Shown here: positions 29,301 to 37,529 of the stretch, in pieces
Layout: each line of letters starts with the position of its first letter
How positions within the stretch are numbered: position 1 is the first letter of the stretch
Notes under the pieces: generated by a model
The model's input: only the letters and a program-made list of their open reading frames with translations
Told to the model about the DNA's origin: nothing
The model's database searches: none
Assembly: GCA_964543795.1 (NCBI GenBank)
Contig: CAZIZN010000007.1
Coordinates: 165,102-229,101, forward strand
Direction of reading: 5' to 3'
Source of the DNA: JACKIC01 sp964543795
Lineage (GTDB): Bacteria; Planctomycetota; UBA1135; UBA2386
DNA: 64,000 nt
Made by a program: the position numbers and the translations under genes

Positions 29301-29522
29301 GTCCTCGCCGCGCCGCACCTTGCGCACGACGTTGCGCAGCGCGGTGGCGAGCCAGCCGCCCACCGAATCCTGGTGCGGCGGCGGCGCCCGCAGCGCTCCG
29401 AGCCAGACCTCCTGGACCGCGTCCTCCGCCGCAGTGGGATCGCGCACGAGTTCGCCCGCGAGGCGGCGCAGCGCTGCGGCGTGCTGCGCGAGAACGGCAT
29501 CGAGGTCGAACGGCACCTGCAT
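26343..29522 (-). CDS. ECF sigma factor fused via a membrane segment to a large CarboxypepD_reg array
   Basis: 1059 residues (two more if ATG 29528 is used). Residues about 5-75 are sigma region 2 (DPTAAEDAVQEVWLGAL, GGWLATALRNVV). Residues about 105-160 are region 4 with its helix-turn-helix (LSPRGIARQGGVPLATVKSRL). A basic/Ala-rich segment leads to one hydrophobic stretch at about 198-214 (KAAAAILVVAAGMWWW). About 840 residues of repeated beta-sandwich modules follow (GRVVDRQGKGVPGAS, TGTVVDEAGAAVAEARI). Predicted topology is sigma inside, array outside. The start at 29522 is favoured by a TAGCGT box 7 bases before it. The array is homologous throughout to the sigma-less protein at 34148-36790. 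It ends at palindrome copy C. Confidence 0.88.
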   Translation of the reverse strand: MQVPFDLDAVLAQHAAALRRLAGELVRDPTAAEDAVQEVWLGALRAPPPHQDSVGGWLATALRNVVRKVRRGEDRRRRREEMAASWRGAVHDPAVAAAREELAQRLVAAVGQLEPPCRDAIWQRYFVGLSPRGIARQGGVPLATVKSRLQRGLRQLRERFGEESGADWRRALAVAFGPGTGAAATAAWSGTALKTVGTKAAAAILVVAAGMWWWTAREPGGNTAIDVDRTAAVAATGGRSDDAPVRTGEGMQLPAGPPAERVLATVPATEAASREAVVRGRCVDEQGAPLAGASVQLAGRADDRDRREAWLAEHGALPSWRAPEPARTGADGRFEIAFVPPPPFAFSLAVGAEGRVGREARWTQFAEGEQIDVGDVVLRAGVRVAGRVVDRQGKGVPGASLSMQEPLVAGRALFRDDTFAQAETDSTGRFEVAKPMPAGRFLVSVRDHEVLQPLCIVAPEPASQELVITVAPPAPMVRITGTVVDEAGAAVAEARIEVEGEGLLRPTGADGAFVLEKRREAVRGDARISIHPHLHEPLQLPDAVPWGTQGLVLTVRRGAELTVRVTDAAGAPVDEFALRLVRKHAQWTSYGGSRVLARGPFVDGTARVPSVPRGEWLVWIEPPEGAPVAALTASLTIADAAPRRLDLTMASARRTVRVVDRRGEPIAGSAVRAADPVAGPIDERTRILPLARFAAAAGGIRLAILVAEGRTDAAGEFVVAGPVDAVVSVLVDGPGHLPAARHDERLGVPDPLVVVVDRGGRVVGRIEPPAALAELRRLAGLPPAGPIPADRASNWATVTIAAANSAGRPVTAALTAEGSFAARGVTPGPVVVRVHVGSTYVTAAPLEVREGETTEAAVDLVALLPGTLSGLVTWNGVPLANETLRLDVEAPSAGERPDLFGCDVRTDAQGRFEHRGRPGRYSLTLQRPGRAVLRLRAASEAVVARDQVVHHIFAIASGTLEVTLLEPNGRPAMVGQFVAVAEPARPAAQLARSDDAGPFRTEIEPGDYELFVLPDGAELMRRLQASPEDPNELMRRLRVKVGAATVVAGQTTSLTLRLP

Positions 29523-29529
29523 CGTCATG

Positions 29530-29535
29530 ACGCTA
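29530..29535 (-). promoter_or_regulatory. Candidate -10 box for the sigma-fusion gene
   Basis: TAGCGT on the minus strand, preceded by GG and ending 7 bases before the ATG at 29522. It is only 1 base from the alternative ATG at 29528, so it argues for the shorter start. Confidence 0.4.
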
Positions 29536-29637
29536 CCAGTCCCGCCGACCGGCGATCGGATGCGGGCGAACCCGATCGCCGACCAGGTGCCGGCGCCCGC
29601 GTGCTGCCGAGGGTTGAGCAGGACCTGCGCCTGCCGT

Positions 29638-29643
29638 TACCGT
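29638..29643 (+). promoter_or_regulatory. Candidate promoter of the 29652 secreted-protein gene
   Basis: TACCGT, ending 8 bases before the ATG at 29652. A TTGAGC lies at 29614-29619, 18 bases upstream. This is the only near-start box here with a plausible -35 partner. Confidence 0.45.
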
Positions 29644-29651
29644 CGCTCGCG

Positions 29652-31010
29652 ATGAACGCCGCGTGCCGACTGTCGCTGTCCCTCCTGCTCGCGCTGACCG
29701 CTCTGCCCCACTCCCGGCTCGTCGCGCAGGCGGGCTGGAGCGACCGCACGACGCTGCCCCACCCCGAGTGGGTGTCGTGCGCCTGCTACGACCCCGTGCG
29801 CCAGACCGTCGTCGTGTTCCGCCACTTCGGCGGCACCATGACCGTCGCCGAGTTCGACGGCACGAACTGGTCCATCGCGGCCGCGTCCGGCTACCCGTCG
29901 ATCGGTTCGCTCGCGGGCGGTTGGGCGGCCTGCGACCCGGTCGCCGGCACCTTCCTGTTGACGATGACCAGCAACAACTTCGAGACCCAGACCGTCACGT
30001 GGGACCGCACCAGCTGGGTCCTGCGCGGCGTCAGTGCAGCGCCCTCGTCGCTGATGGGACTGGTCTGGCACGCCGGTCGCGGCACCTTCGTCGGCCTCGC
30101 CATGACGGGGGTCGGCACGGCGAACTCGGCCCTGCGTCTCTACGAATGGAACGGCGCCAGCTGGGTGCAGCGCACGGCTCGCACGATGCCGGTCACAGGC
30201 GGCAGCCTCGCCTACCACGGCGGTCTCGGCGAACTCGTCGTGCTGGCGAACAACGGCAGCCAGAACGCGACCTTCCGCGTCGACCTGGCCGCGTCGTCGT
30301 GGCAGCAGGTGCCCCATCCGACGCTCGACGAACACCATCTCGTGCTGAGCTACGACCAGGTCCAGGGCCGCCTGTTCGGCTTCGCGAACACGTTCGTCCA
30401 CTCGACCTACGAGTTCACCGGCACCGGCTGGGAGACCCACGTGCATGGTGCGACGCCGCCCTACAACGCCGGCTACGGCCTCGTCTTCGTGCAGTTCCCG
30501 CCGCAGGACGGCTTCGTGCTGGTGCAGAACCAACCTTTCCACGCGCAGCGTTGTGCCACCTATCTCTACCGACCGGCCGCACGCCGTTCGCCGACGTTCG
30601 GGCTGCATCATCCCGGCTGCATCGGCACGACGACGCCTGCGATCGGTCTCGCGGCGGGCACCTCGCCGCGGCTCGGCCAGCCGTTCGGCATCCAGGTCTC
30701 CGATCTCTCGCCGACCGGCTCGCTGGTGTTCCTGACGAGCGGCTTCACCGACGACGTCCACCAGGGCAACCCGCTGCCCTTCGAGATGTCCGCGTACGGG
30801 CTCCCCGGCTGCTACCTCAACATCGCCTGCCGCATCACAGATTCGGCCGCCGCGCAGGCCGGTGTGGCGCACTTCCACGTGCCCCTGCCGTTGAACCTCG
30901 ACTACCTCGGCCTGCGGTTCTTCCACCAGGCCCTGGTGGTCGATCCGCAATTGCCGAACCCGCTGGGCGCCATCCTCACCGACTCGCTGACCGGCACCGT
31001 CGGCTGGTGA
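29652..31010 (+). CDS. Secreted Kelch-like beta-propeller protein with planctomycete C-terminal domain
   Basis: 452 residues with a signal peptide (cleavage near RLVAQA). Residues about 28-310 contain repeated blades of the form YDPVRQTVVVF...FDGTNW, VWHAGRGTFVGL...YEWNGASWVQ and SYDQVQGRLFGF...FTGTGWE, a Kelch-related pattern. From about 320 (LHHPGCIGTTTP) it has a roughly 130-residue C-terminal domain ending LGLRFFHQALVVDPQLPN and then a Gly-containing tail. This domain is shared with several other secreted proteins in the window. No catalytic residues are recognised. It is divergent from the sigma-fusion gene. Confidence 0.78.
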   Translation: MNAACRLSLSLLLALTALPHSRLVAQAGWSDRTTLPHPEWVSCACYDPVRQTVVVFRHFGGTMTVAEFDGTNWSIAAASGYPSIGSLAGGWAACDPVAGTFLLTMTSNNFETQTVTWDRTSWVLRGVSAAPSSLMGLVWHAGRGTFVGLAMTGVGTANSALRLYEWNGASWVQRTARTMPVTGGSLAYHGGLGELVVLANNGSQNATFRVDLAASSWQQVPHPTLDEHHLVLSYDQVQGRLFGFANTFVHSTYEFTGTGWETHVHGATPPYNAGYGLVFVQFPPQDGFVLVQNQPFHAQRCATYLYRPAARRSPTFGLHHPGCIGTTTPAIGLAAGTSPRLGQPFGIQVSDLSPTGSLVFLTSGFTDDVHQGNPLPFEMSAYGLPGCYLNIACRITDSAAAQAGVAHFHVPLPLNLDYLGLRFFHQALVVDPQLPNPLGAILTDSLTGTVGW

Positions 31011-31109
31011 TGCCGGCGCGCAGGCCGGGAACGTCGGCTCGACGTCACGTGCCGGCGGCGATAGTTTCCGGGTTCGCCGCAACGAGGGCTGGCTCGCGCC
31101 GCCCTGGTC

Positions 31110-33158
31110 CTAATCACCGACCAGGATCTGCAGCGCGCCCGACAGCGACGCACCGAACACCGGACCGCCGTCGAGCACGACGCTTTGCGCGTGCAGCACG
31201 ATGCCGCGCAGCCCCAGCGCCGCCGGGATCGCCAGCGGCACACCCCACTCGCCGTTCGCCGCGGTGACGCCGACCAGGGTGGCGTCGGCCGACGTGCGCT
31301 GCACGCAGGCCGGCAGGAACGTCACGTTCTGCTGCTGCAGGCCGACGACGAGGATGGCCAGGGCATTGGGCGCAGCCGCTAGGTGAACCGTCGGTGTCGT
31401 GCCGACCGCGGGGCGGTCGAAGGTCCGCAGATCGGGATCGTTGCCGCAGCCGATGGCAGGCTGCTGCGAGGGGGCCACGAGCGACGGCGTCGCGCTGCGC
31501 ACCAGGGTCCCCGACGTGCCGAAGGGGTAGAGCGAGTAGGCGAGCACGAGCTGCCGGACCGGATCGTGCACCATGCTGCCGTAGGCCGCCTCGAGCAGGC
31601 CGGACGCCGCGACCTGCGACCAATCGACGCCGTCGAATGCCCATTCCTGGTCGCTCTGCACGCACAGCACCCGACCGAGCCCCCCGTCGAACACCAGCTT
31701 CGACTCGAACCCGAGCGGCACCTGCAGCGTGAGCCGCGGCATCCAGTGCGTGCCGGCCCACTCCCAGGTGTCGGTGAACCGCGCCGTGCGATCGACGCCG
31801 CCGAAGAGCACCGCGCGCTGGCGGACCGGATCGTAGGCGAAGCCGTGGTCACCGCGCGGCGGCGGCACGGCCGGCGACGAGAGCTGCGTCCATTGCGCGC
31901 CGTCGAACTCCCAGAGGTCGTCGAGCGGCCCGAACGCATCGAACCCGCCGAACAGCAAGGCGTGCGATCCCGTGCTGGTCATCGCGTGCCGCGTGCGCGG
32001 CGACGGCTGGGCGGCGGGCAGCCGGAACGTCCAGGCCTGGCCGTCCCAGGTCCAGGTCTCGCCGATCACGCCATAGGGGAACTGGTAGCCGCCGAACGCG
32101 ACGACGCCGCCCGCGATGGTCGCCAGGGTCGCACCTGCCAGCGGCGCCTGGCCGGTGCCGATCTGTTGCCAACGGCCGTCCCACGCCCAGGTCGGGCCGC
32201 CGCCGGCCAGCAGCACCTGGCCGCGCACCGGATCGAATCCGACGTCGGCCGACTGGCCCGGCCGCGCGATCTGGCTCTGCACGAGCGCCCACGGACCACC
32301 GTTGCGTCGCAGCACATCGCCGTTCGCCATTGCGAGCAACAGGCGGGTGCCGTCGGTCCACGCCGGGCCTGCACCCGTGGGCACCGTGCCCGCCTGCGTC
32401 CATTGCGCGCCGTCCCACTCCCAGCAGTCCGTGAACGACTGGTAGGTCGCCGTCCATCCGCCGAGCAGCACGGTGCGCTGCGCGGCGGGATCGAACACCA
32501 TCCGGCCGCTGCGCGGTGCCGGCGCCGTCGTGGGGGTGCGCTGCGTCCACGCCAGGCCGTTCCACTCCCAGGTGTCGCCGAAATCGACGCCGTTCGCCTC
32601 GCCACCGAACAGCACGAGGCGGCTGCGCGAGGGGTCGTAGGCCAGCGCGGCGTTCTGCCGCGGCGGCGGTGCGATCGGGGTCGGCACGAGGCTCCATTGC
32701 GTGCCGCTCCACGCGAGCATCCGGTCGCTGGGCTGCTGCGTGGCCGGGTCCACGCCGCCCCACACCACCACGCGGCCGGTCGTCCCGTCCCACGCACTGC
32801 TCGCCCCCGCGAACGGCAGCAGCCCCCACGGCGACGAGGTCCGCACGAGATCGAACCCCTGCAAGACGAAGGTGTCCGGTCCCGTCGCCCCATGGGCGAA
32901 CACCACGGTTTCGCCGCGCACCGGGTCATGCACCGTGTGGGTCGGCCAGACGTTCGGCAGTCCGGCGGGCAGGACGGTGCGCCAGCCCGCGGGCGTGAGC
33001 GTGCAGACTGCACCGTTCACGCTGAACCCGACCGTGCGCTGGCGCGCGGCATCGTGGACGACTGCGGACGTCGGCAGCACCGCATCGGCGTCGACCCAGG
33101 CCTGCGCCGACAAGACACCCTGCGTGAGGAACAGGAAGAGGAGGGGCGGCAACTTCAT
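31110..33158 (-). CDS. Secreted Kelch-repeat protein
   Basis: 682 residues. Signal peptide (PPLLFLFLTQGVLSAQA), then about ten Kelch blades built on DP.R...VLFGG, DTWEWNGLAWTQ and P.PR; examples are DPSRSRLVLFGGE, DPAAQRTVLLGGW and DPVRQRAVLFGGV. The last about 115 residues form the shared C-terminal domain and end LSGALQILVGD. The role is presumably binding at the cell surface or outside. ATG at 33158 begins the signal peptide; upstream in-frame ATGs would add a non-hydrophobic stretch. The last 46 bases are duplicated at 26206-26251. It converges on the related gene at 29652-31010. Confidence 0.85.
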   Translation of the reverse strand: MKLPPLLFLFLTQGVLSAQAWVDADAVLPTSAVVHDAARQRTVGFSVNGAVCTLTPAGWRTVLPAGLPNVWPTHTVHDPVRGETVVFAHGATGPDTFVLQGFDLVRTSSPWGLLPFAGASSAWDGTTGRVVVWGGVDPATQQPSDRMLAWSGTQWSLVPTPIAPPPRQNAALAYDPSRSRLVLFGGEANGVDFGDTWEWNGLAWTQRTPTTAPAPRSGRMVFDPAAQRTVLLGGWTATYQSFTDCWEWDGAQWTQAGTVPTGAGPAWTDGTRLLLAMANGDVLRRNGGPWALVQSQIARPGQSADVGFDPVRGQVLLAGGGPTWAWDGRWQQIGTGQAPLAGATLATIAGGVVAFGGYQFPYGVIGETWTWDGQAWTFRLPAAQPSPRTRHAMTSTGSHALLFGGFDAFGPLDDLWEFDGAQWTQLSSPAVPPPRGDHGFAYDPVRQRAVLFGGVDRTARFTDTWEWAGTHWMPRLTLQVPLGFESKLVFDGGLGRVLCVQSDQEWAFDGVDWSQVAASGLLEAAYGSMVHDPVRQLVLAYSLYPFGTSGTLVRSATPSLVAPSQQPAIGCGNDPDLRTFDRPAVGTTPTVHLAAAPNALAILVVGLQQQNVTFLPACVQRTSADATLVGVTAANGEWGVPLAIPAALGLRGIVLHAQSVVLDGGPVFGASLSGALQILVGD

Positions 33159-33291
33159 GGGAGGGACGAGGGCGCCCCGCTCGGCAAGGTGCGTGCCCGA
33201 ACCCCAGGGCCCGAGATCGCCTGCCTCGAGGCGACCGAGTGTCACCCGGAGCACCCGACAACGCGAGCCCGTGCCGCTCCACGCCCGGCGC

Positions 33292-33297
33292 TACCAT
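33292..33297 (+). promoter_or_regulatory. Candidate -10 box for the 33331 operon
   Basis: TACCAT in a GCTACCAT context, 33 bases before the ATG at 33331. A GGAGG at 33322-33326 precedes that ATG, so this gene appears to have a short leader with a ribosome site, unlike most genes here. Confidence 0.4.
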
Positions 33298-33330
33298 GTG
33301 CACCCCACGCTCCACCCCTCCGGAGGACGC

Positions 33331-34143
33331 ATGCCCCGCTCTTCGCCCCGCATCGCCGCGGCGACCCTGATCGCCGTCGCGTTCGGCGCCTGCCGCACCG
33401 CCGTGGCCCCGTTGCCACTGCACGATCCCTTCCCCGTCGACTACACCGGCACGATCGCGCCCGCCGCGGTCCTGCCCGCAACCGCCGCCGAGGCGCCAGA
33501 CGCCGAGGTCCCCGAGCCACTCGTCGCAGGGGCGCCGGACCGCGTGTTCTCGGTGCGCGCGACGTTCGTCGAACTGCCGCTCGACGAACTGCGCCGGCTG
33601 ATCCCCGACTGGCTCGAGCAGGGCAACCGCGCGCGGGGATACCACCTCGCCGGCGACGAACTGGCGCGGCGGCTCGTCGACTGGCGCGCCCGCGACCTCG
33701 TGCAGGCGCAGGCATTCCTCGCCGCCTCGCCCGGCTGCGAGGCCTCGGTGCGCCGCACCCGACGCACGGCATTCGTCTCCCACCTCGATCTGCGCGGCAG
33801 CGCCGCCGCGTGCCTCGTCGACCCGGCGGTCAGCGCGTTCGAGCACGGGCTCGAACTGGCCGTGACGCCGCGCTGGACGGCAGGCGAACTGACGCTCGCC
33901 TTCACGTGGCGCAACCGCGACCGCGTGCTGCCGCGCCCCGTCGGCAAGGTGCGCGAAGGCCGCCTCGGCGCGATCGAGCTGCCGCTCCTGATCGACCAGA
34001 CCATGTCCGGCGATGCGCCGATGCGGGAAGGCAGCGCCACCGTGCTCGGTGCGATGGTCGGGCGCGACGAGGACGCGGTGATCCTGTTGTGCCTCGAAGC
34101 GGATGCACCCGCCGACGGCGTGCGCACCGCATCGGCGCGGTGA
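33331..34143 (+). CDS. Lipoprotein of unknown function
   Basis: 270 residues. The lipobox AFGAC ends the signal sequence at about residue 21. The rest is mixed alpha/beta: ATFVELPLDELRRLIPDWL, a middle segment with SVRRTRRTAFVSHLDLRG, then GLELAVTPRWTAGELTLAFTW and REGSATVLGAMVGRDED. The last part faintly recalls secretin C-terminal strands, but there is no other secretion gene here and I would not assign it. A clear GGAGG precedes the ATG. It is followed after 4 bases by the sigma-less array protein, so the two are very likely co-expressed and may act together at the envelope. Confidence 0.7.
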   Translation: MPRSSPRIAAATLIAVAFGACRTAVAPLPLHDPFPVDYTGTIAPAAVLPATAAEAPDAEVPEPLVAGAPDRVFSVRATFVELPLDELRRLIPDWLEQGNRARGYHLAGDELARRLVDWRARDLVQAQAFLAASPGCEASVRRTRRTAFVSHLDLRGSAAACLVDPAVSAFEHGLELAVTPRWTAGELTLAFTWRNRDRVLPRPVGKVREGRLGAIELPLLIDQTMSGDAPMREGSATVLGAMVGRDEDAVILLCLEADAPADGVRTASAR

Positions 34144-34147
34144 AGGC

Positions 34148-36790
34148 ATGTCCGCCGGTCGCCTCACGCTGCTCGCTCTCGCGACGGTGATCGTCGCCGC
34201 CGTCGCATGGTGGTCGTCGCAGCGCGATCCCGCTCCGCTGCATGCACCCGCCGATGCAACGGCCACAGCGCCGTCCGCAGCCATGGTCGAAACCGGCGCC
34301 GCCGCCGCGGCGCCCGCAGCGACGGCGGATGCCCCCACGGACGAACCCGAGCGGCGCGCGGCTCCTGCCCCGACCGGCTCGCCCGATCCCGCGCACGCCG
34401 TCCTGCGCGGTCGCTGCGTCGGCGCCGACGGCGCGCCGCTGCCCGGCTGCACCGTGACCATGTCCGGTTGGGGCGCCAACACCGAACGCATGGACCGGTG
34501 GCTGCGCGACCACGGCAAGGAGCCCGAACGCATCCGTCCCGAGCCGATCACGACCGGCGCCGACGGCCGCTTCGAGTTCACGTTCTGGCCGCCGCCGCCG
34601 TTCCAGTTCTCGCTGCACTGCAAGCGGGAGGGGCACGGCTCGATGGACGGCCGCTGGCACACGCTCGCCGAAGGCTCGGTGACCGATGTCGGCGACGTCG
34701 TGCTCGCCGCCGGCGTGCAGGTCCACGGCCGGGTCGTCGACGAGCAGGGCGTCGGCAAGGCGAAGGAGTACCTGTCGATCGAGCGCCTGTCGTCGCCCCG
34801 ACCCGACGGTGCGGCGCGCGCGGCGACCGAGCCGCGCTGGGGCGAACAGGTGTACACGGCCGCCGACGGCTCGTTCCGCACGCGCGACTGGCTGGCGCCG
34901 GGCGCCTACCGGCTGCGCACCAACACGACGATGGACGTCGAGCCGGCGCAGATCGAACTGCAGGCCGAGCAGCCGCTGCACGAGGTGACCGTCGTCGTCA
35001 GGACGCCGCCGAAGATGCCGACGATCCGGGGCCGGGTCGTCGACGAGGCGGGCCAACCGGTGCACGGCGCGCAGATCGAATGCCGCAGTTCGGCGAACAG
35101 CAGCCCACGCACGTCGTCGAGACGCGACGGTTCGTTCGAACTCGTCGCGGGCCAGGACACGCCGCCCGAATCGACGCTCGTCGTCGAAGCCGCCGGCTTC
35201 GAGCCGTTCTCGAGCGACCCGCGGATCGCGTGGGGCCGCACGGACGTCGAGTTCCGCCTCACGCGCGCCCCCGCGCTGACGGTGCGCGTGACCGACCGCG
35301 AAGGCGCTCCCGTCGCGAACTTCACGGTGCGCATCGTGCAGCGCAACACGAACCGCTGGAGCAGCGACGACGCGAAGGTCCGCGCCCACGGCCCGCACGA
35401 GAACGGCACCGCGACGATCGCCGGCGTACGCACCGGCGAGCACCTGCTGATCGTCGAGTTCCCGACCGCATCGGGCTTCGACACGCTGTTCGAGACGGTC
35501 CAGGTCGCCGGCCCGACGCGCGTCGATCTGCGCGCGGACACGGCGGCCGAGCGCAGCGTGCGCGTCGTCGCCGCCGACGGCCAGCCCGTCGCCGGTGCGC
35601 GCGTGCAGCTCTGCGAGCTGTTCGGCGGCGAGTTCGGCGCCCAACGCCTCGTGATGCAGCGTGACCATTGGCTCCGCAATGTCGGCGGCAACCACGCGCT
35701 CGTCCTCGGCGATGGCGTCACGGGAGCCGACGGCCGCGTCGCGCTGCGCGGTCCGCAGGGCCGCACGTTCGGCCTGCAACTGCCCGGCCCCGGCCACGTG
35801 CCGGCGACCGCGACGGGATTCCGCTGCGATGCGCCGGACGAGTTCGTCGTCACCGTGAGCCGCGGCGCGCGGCTCGAAGGGCGCATCGTGCCCGCCGAGG
35901 CGCTCGCCGAACTGCGGCGGCTCGCGGGCGTGCCCCCGGACGAGGCATTCGGTCGGCGGCGCCCGTCGCTGCAGCTCGTGCGCGAACGGGGCGAACGGTT
36001 CCCCGACCATCGCACGCAGATCGGGCTGGGCGACACGCCGCTCGCAATCGGCGACGACGGCACGTTCGCGGCCGACGGCGTGCCGCCGGGCAACTGGAAG
36101 GTCGAGCTCGTGACGGTCGTCGCGCACGGCAACGGCTGGTCGAGCCGCGGCGTGCAGATGACCGACGCCGTGTTCGTCGACGGGCAGACGACGACGCTGC
36201 GGCTCGACGCGAGCGCGCTGCTGCCCGGGGTGCTCGAGGCGCAGGTGATCGTCAACGGCGCGCCGCTGGCCGACCAGCAGGTGTCGTTGCAGGCCGGTGA
36301 GGAATGGCACGGCCCCGTCACCGACGCGCAGGGACGCTTCGTGCTGCACTGCCGGCCGGGGAGCTACACGCTGCGGACCCACGATGCGATCGAGATCGAA
36401 GCGCTCGCCCCCGCGATCGTCGTGCGCGGCGAGACCACGCGGCACACGTTCGTCGTCGCCTCGGGCACGGTCGTGGTCACGGTCGTCGATGCGGACGACA
36501 AACCCGTGTCGGGGCTGCGGTTGTTCGCCGATCCCCCCCGCCGCTTCCTGCCGGCGACCGACCAGCAGGGGCGCGTCGAACTGAGGATGCCGGTCGGCGA
36601 ACGGCGGCTCTACGCGCTGCCCAGGCGCATCATGACCGAGCAGGACATGGCGCGCATCGACCAGGAGGGGCGCACGGCCGGCCGCAGCGACCCGTTCGCG
36701 CCGCATCGGCTCGATGCCGGCGCGGTGCAGGCGCGCGAGGGGCAGACGACGGAACGGCGGATCCGCCTGCCGCCCGAGTGGAGTCGGTGA
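34148..36790 (+). CDS. Membrane-anchored CarboxypepD_reg array, paralogue of the sigma-fusion C-terminus
   Basis: 880 residues. An N-terminal hydrophobic anchor (LLALATVIVAAVAWWS, about residues 7-22) and an Ala/Pro/Thr-rich linker precede an array collinear with that of the sigma-fusion protein. Matching landmarks are VLRGRCVGADGAPLPG against VVRGRCVDEQGAPLAG, TGADGRFEFTFWPPPPFQFS against TGADGRFEIAFVPPPPFAFS, DVGDVVL in both, and ALAELRRLAGVPP against ALAELRRLAGLPP. There is no sigma domain. The start ATG lies 4 bases after the upstream lipoprotein stop. Its gene ends 3 bases from the convergent queuosine transporter gene. Confidence 0.82.
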   Translation: MSAGRLTLLALATVIVAAVAWWSSQRDPAPLHAPADATATAPSAAMVETGAAAAAPAATADAPTDEPERRAAPAPTGSPDPAHAVLRGRCVGADGAPLPGCTVTMSGWGANTERMDRWLRDHGKEPERIRPEPITTGADGRFEFTFWPPPPFQFSLHCKREGHGSMDGRWHTLAEGSVTDVGDVVLAAGVQVHGRVVDEQGVGKAKEYLSIERLSSPRPDGAARAATEPRWGEQVYTAADGSFRTRDWLAPGAYRLRTNTTMDVEPAQIELQAEQPLHEVTVVVRTPPKMPTIRGRVVDEAGQPVHGAQIECRSSANSSPRTSSRRDGSFELVAGQDTPPESTLVVEAAGFEPFSSDPRIAWGRTDVEFRLTRAPALTVRVTDREGAPVANFTVRIVQRNTNRWSSDDAKVRAHGPHENGTATIAGVRTGEHLLIVEFPTASGFDTLFETVQVAGPTRVDLRADTAAERSVRVVAADGQPVAGARVQLCELFGGEFGAQRLVMQRDHWLRNVGGNHALVLGDGVTGADGRVALRGPQGRTFGLQLPGPGHVPATATGFRCDAPDEFVVTVSRGARLEGRIVPAEALAELRRLAGVPPDEAFGRRRPSLQLVRERGERFPDHRTQIGLGDTPLAIGDDGTFAADGVPPGNWKVELVTVVAHGNGWSSRGVQMTDAVFVDGQTTTLRLDASALLPGVLEAQVIVNGAPLADQQVSLQAGEEWHGPVTDAQGRFVLHCRPGSYTLRTHDAIEIEALAPAIVVRGETTRHTFVVASGTVVVTVVDADDKPVSGLRLFADPPRRFLPATDQQGRVELRMPVGERRLYALPRRIMTEQDMARIDQEGRTAGRSDPFAPHRLDAGAVQAREGQTTERRIRLPPEWSR

Positions 36791-36793
36791 CGG

Positions 36794-37477
36794 CTACAGC
36801 GCCGCGGGCCGCCAGCTGCGCAACCACCACGTGCCGGCGTAGAAGAACGGCGTGTCGGCGAGCGCGACGAGGGCTTTGAACAGCCACAGATCGAACACCG
36901 TGGCCACCATCCACTCGGCGTCGCGCACTCCCCAGAACAGGACCAGCACGACCAGCAGCGAATCGAGCAGCTGCGAGAGGATCGTCGAGGCGTTGTTGCG
37001 CAGCCACAGGTGGCGGCCGTTCGTGAGTTCGCGCCAGAAGTGGAACAGGCGCACGTCGACGAACTGGGCCACGAGGTAGGCGGTCATCGACGCCGCGATC
37101 ACGCGCCAGGTGTTGCTGAACGCGGCCGCGTAGGTCGGATCGTCGACGGGACTGCCCGGGATCGCCGGGAACTGCGCCCCTAGCCACAGGGCCAGCAGCG
37201 TGAACAACGACGCCGCGAAGCCGGCCCAGACGACGCGGTTGGCGCGGCGGCGGCCGTAGACCTCGCTGAGCAGATCGGTGGCGAGGAACGTGACCGGATA
37301 CGGCAGGGCACCGGCGGACAGCGTGAAGACCTTGAAGCCCAGATCCGCGGTCAGGAACTTGTTGGCGATCAGGTTGCAGACCACCAGCGAGGCCAGGAAG
37401 ACCGCTGCGAGCACGAGGAACGGGAAGTCGATCGGCCGCTGCTCGGGGTCGGCGCCGTCGAACGCGGTGGACGTCAT
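36794..37477 (-). CDS. Queuosine precursor transporter (YhhQ/VUT family)
   Basis: 227 residues with about six membrane helices. Family signatures include LVVCNLIANKF, the PVTFLATDLLSEVYGRRRANRVVWAGF motif (split here over helices 2-3) and a FVDVRLFHFWRE segment. A later ASTILSQLLDSLLVVLVLFWG helix is also typical. YhhQ-type proteins import 7-cyano-7-deazaguanine or related queuine precursors for tRNA modification. No queuosine synthesis gene is adjacent. ATG at 37477 gives the usual short charged N-terminus. Confidence 0.92.
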   Translation of the reverse strand: MTSTAFDGADPEQRPIDFPFLVLAAVFLASLVVCNLIANKFLTADLGFKVFTLSAGALPYPVTFLATDLLSEVYGRRRANRVVWAGFAASLFTLLALWLGAQFPAIPGSPVDDPTYAAAFSNTWRVIAASMTAYLVAQFVDVRLFHFWRELTNGRHLWLRNNASTILSQLLDSLLVVLVLFWGVRDAEWMVATVFDLWLFKALVALADTPFFYAGTWWLRSWRPAAL

Positions 37478-37529
37478 CCGCGCACGTTCGCGGCCCGCGC
37501 CGCGACGGATGCGAGGGGCTGCACGCGAG

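Noticed and set aside
33331..34143. Secretin-like (type II secretion) assignment for the lipoprotein
   Set aside because: Only a faint C-terminal resemblance, and no other secretion components are nearby.
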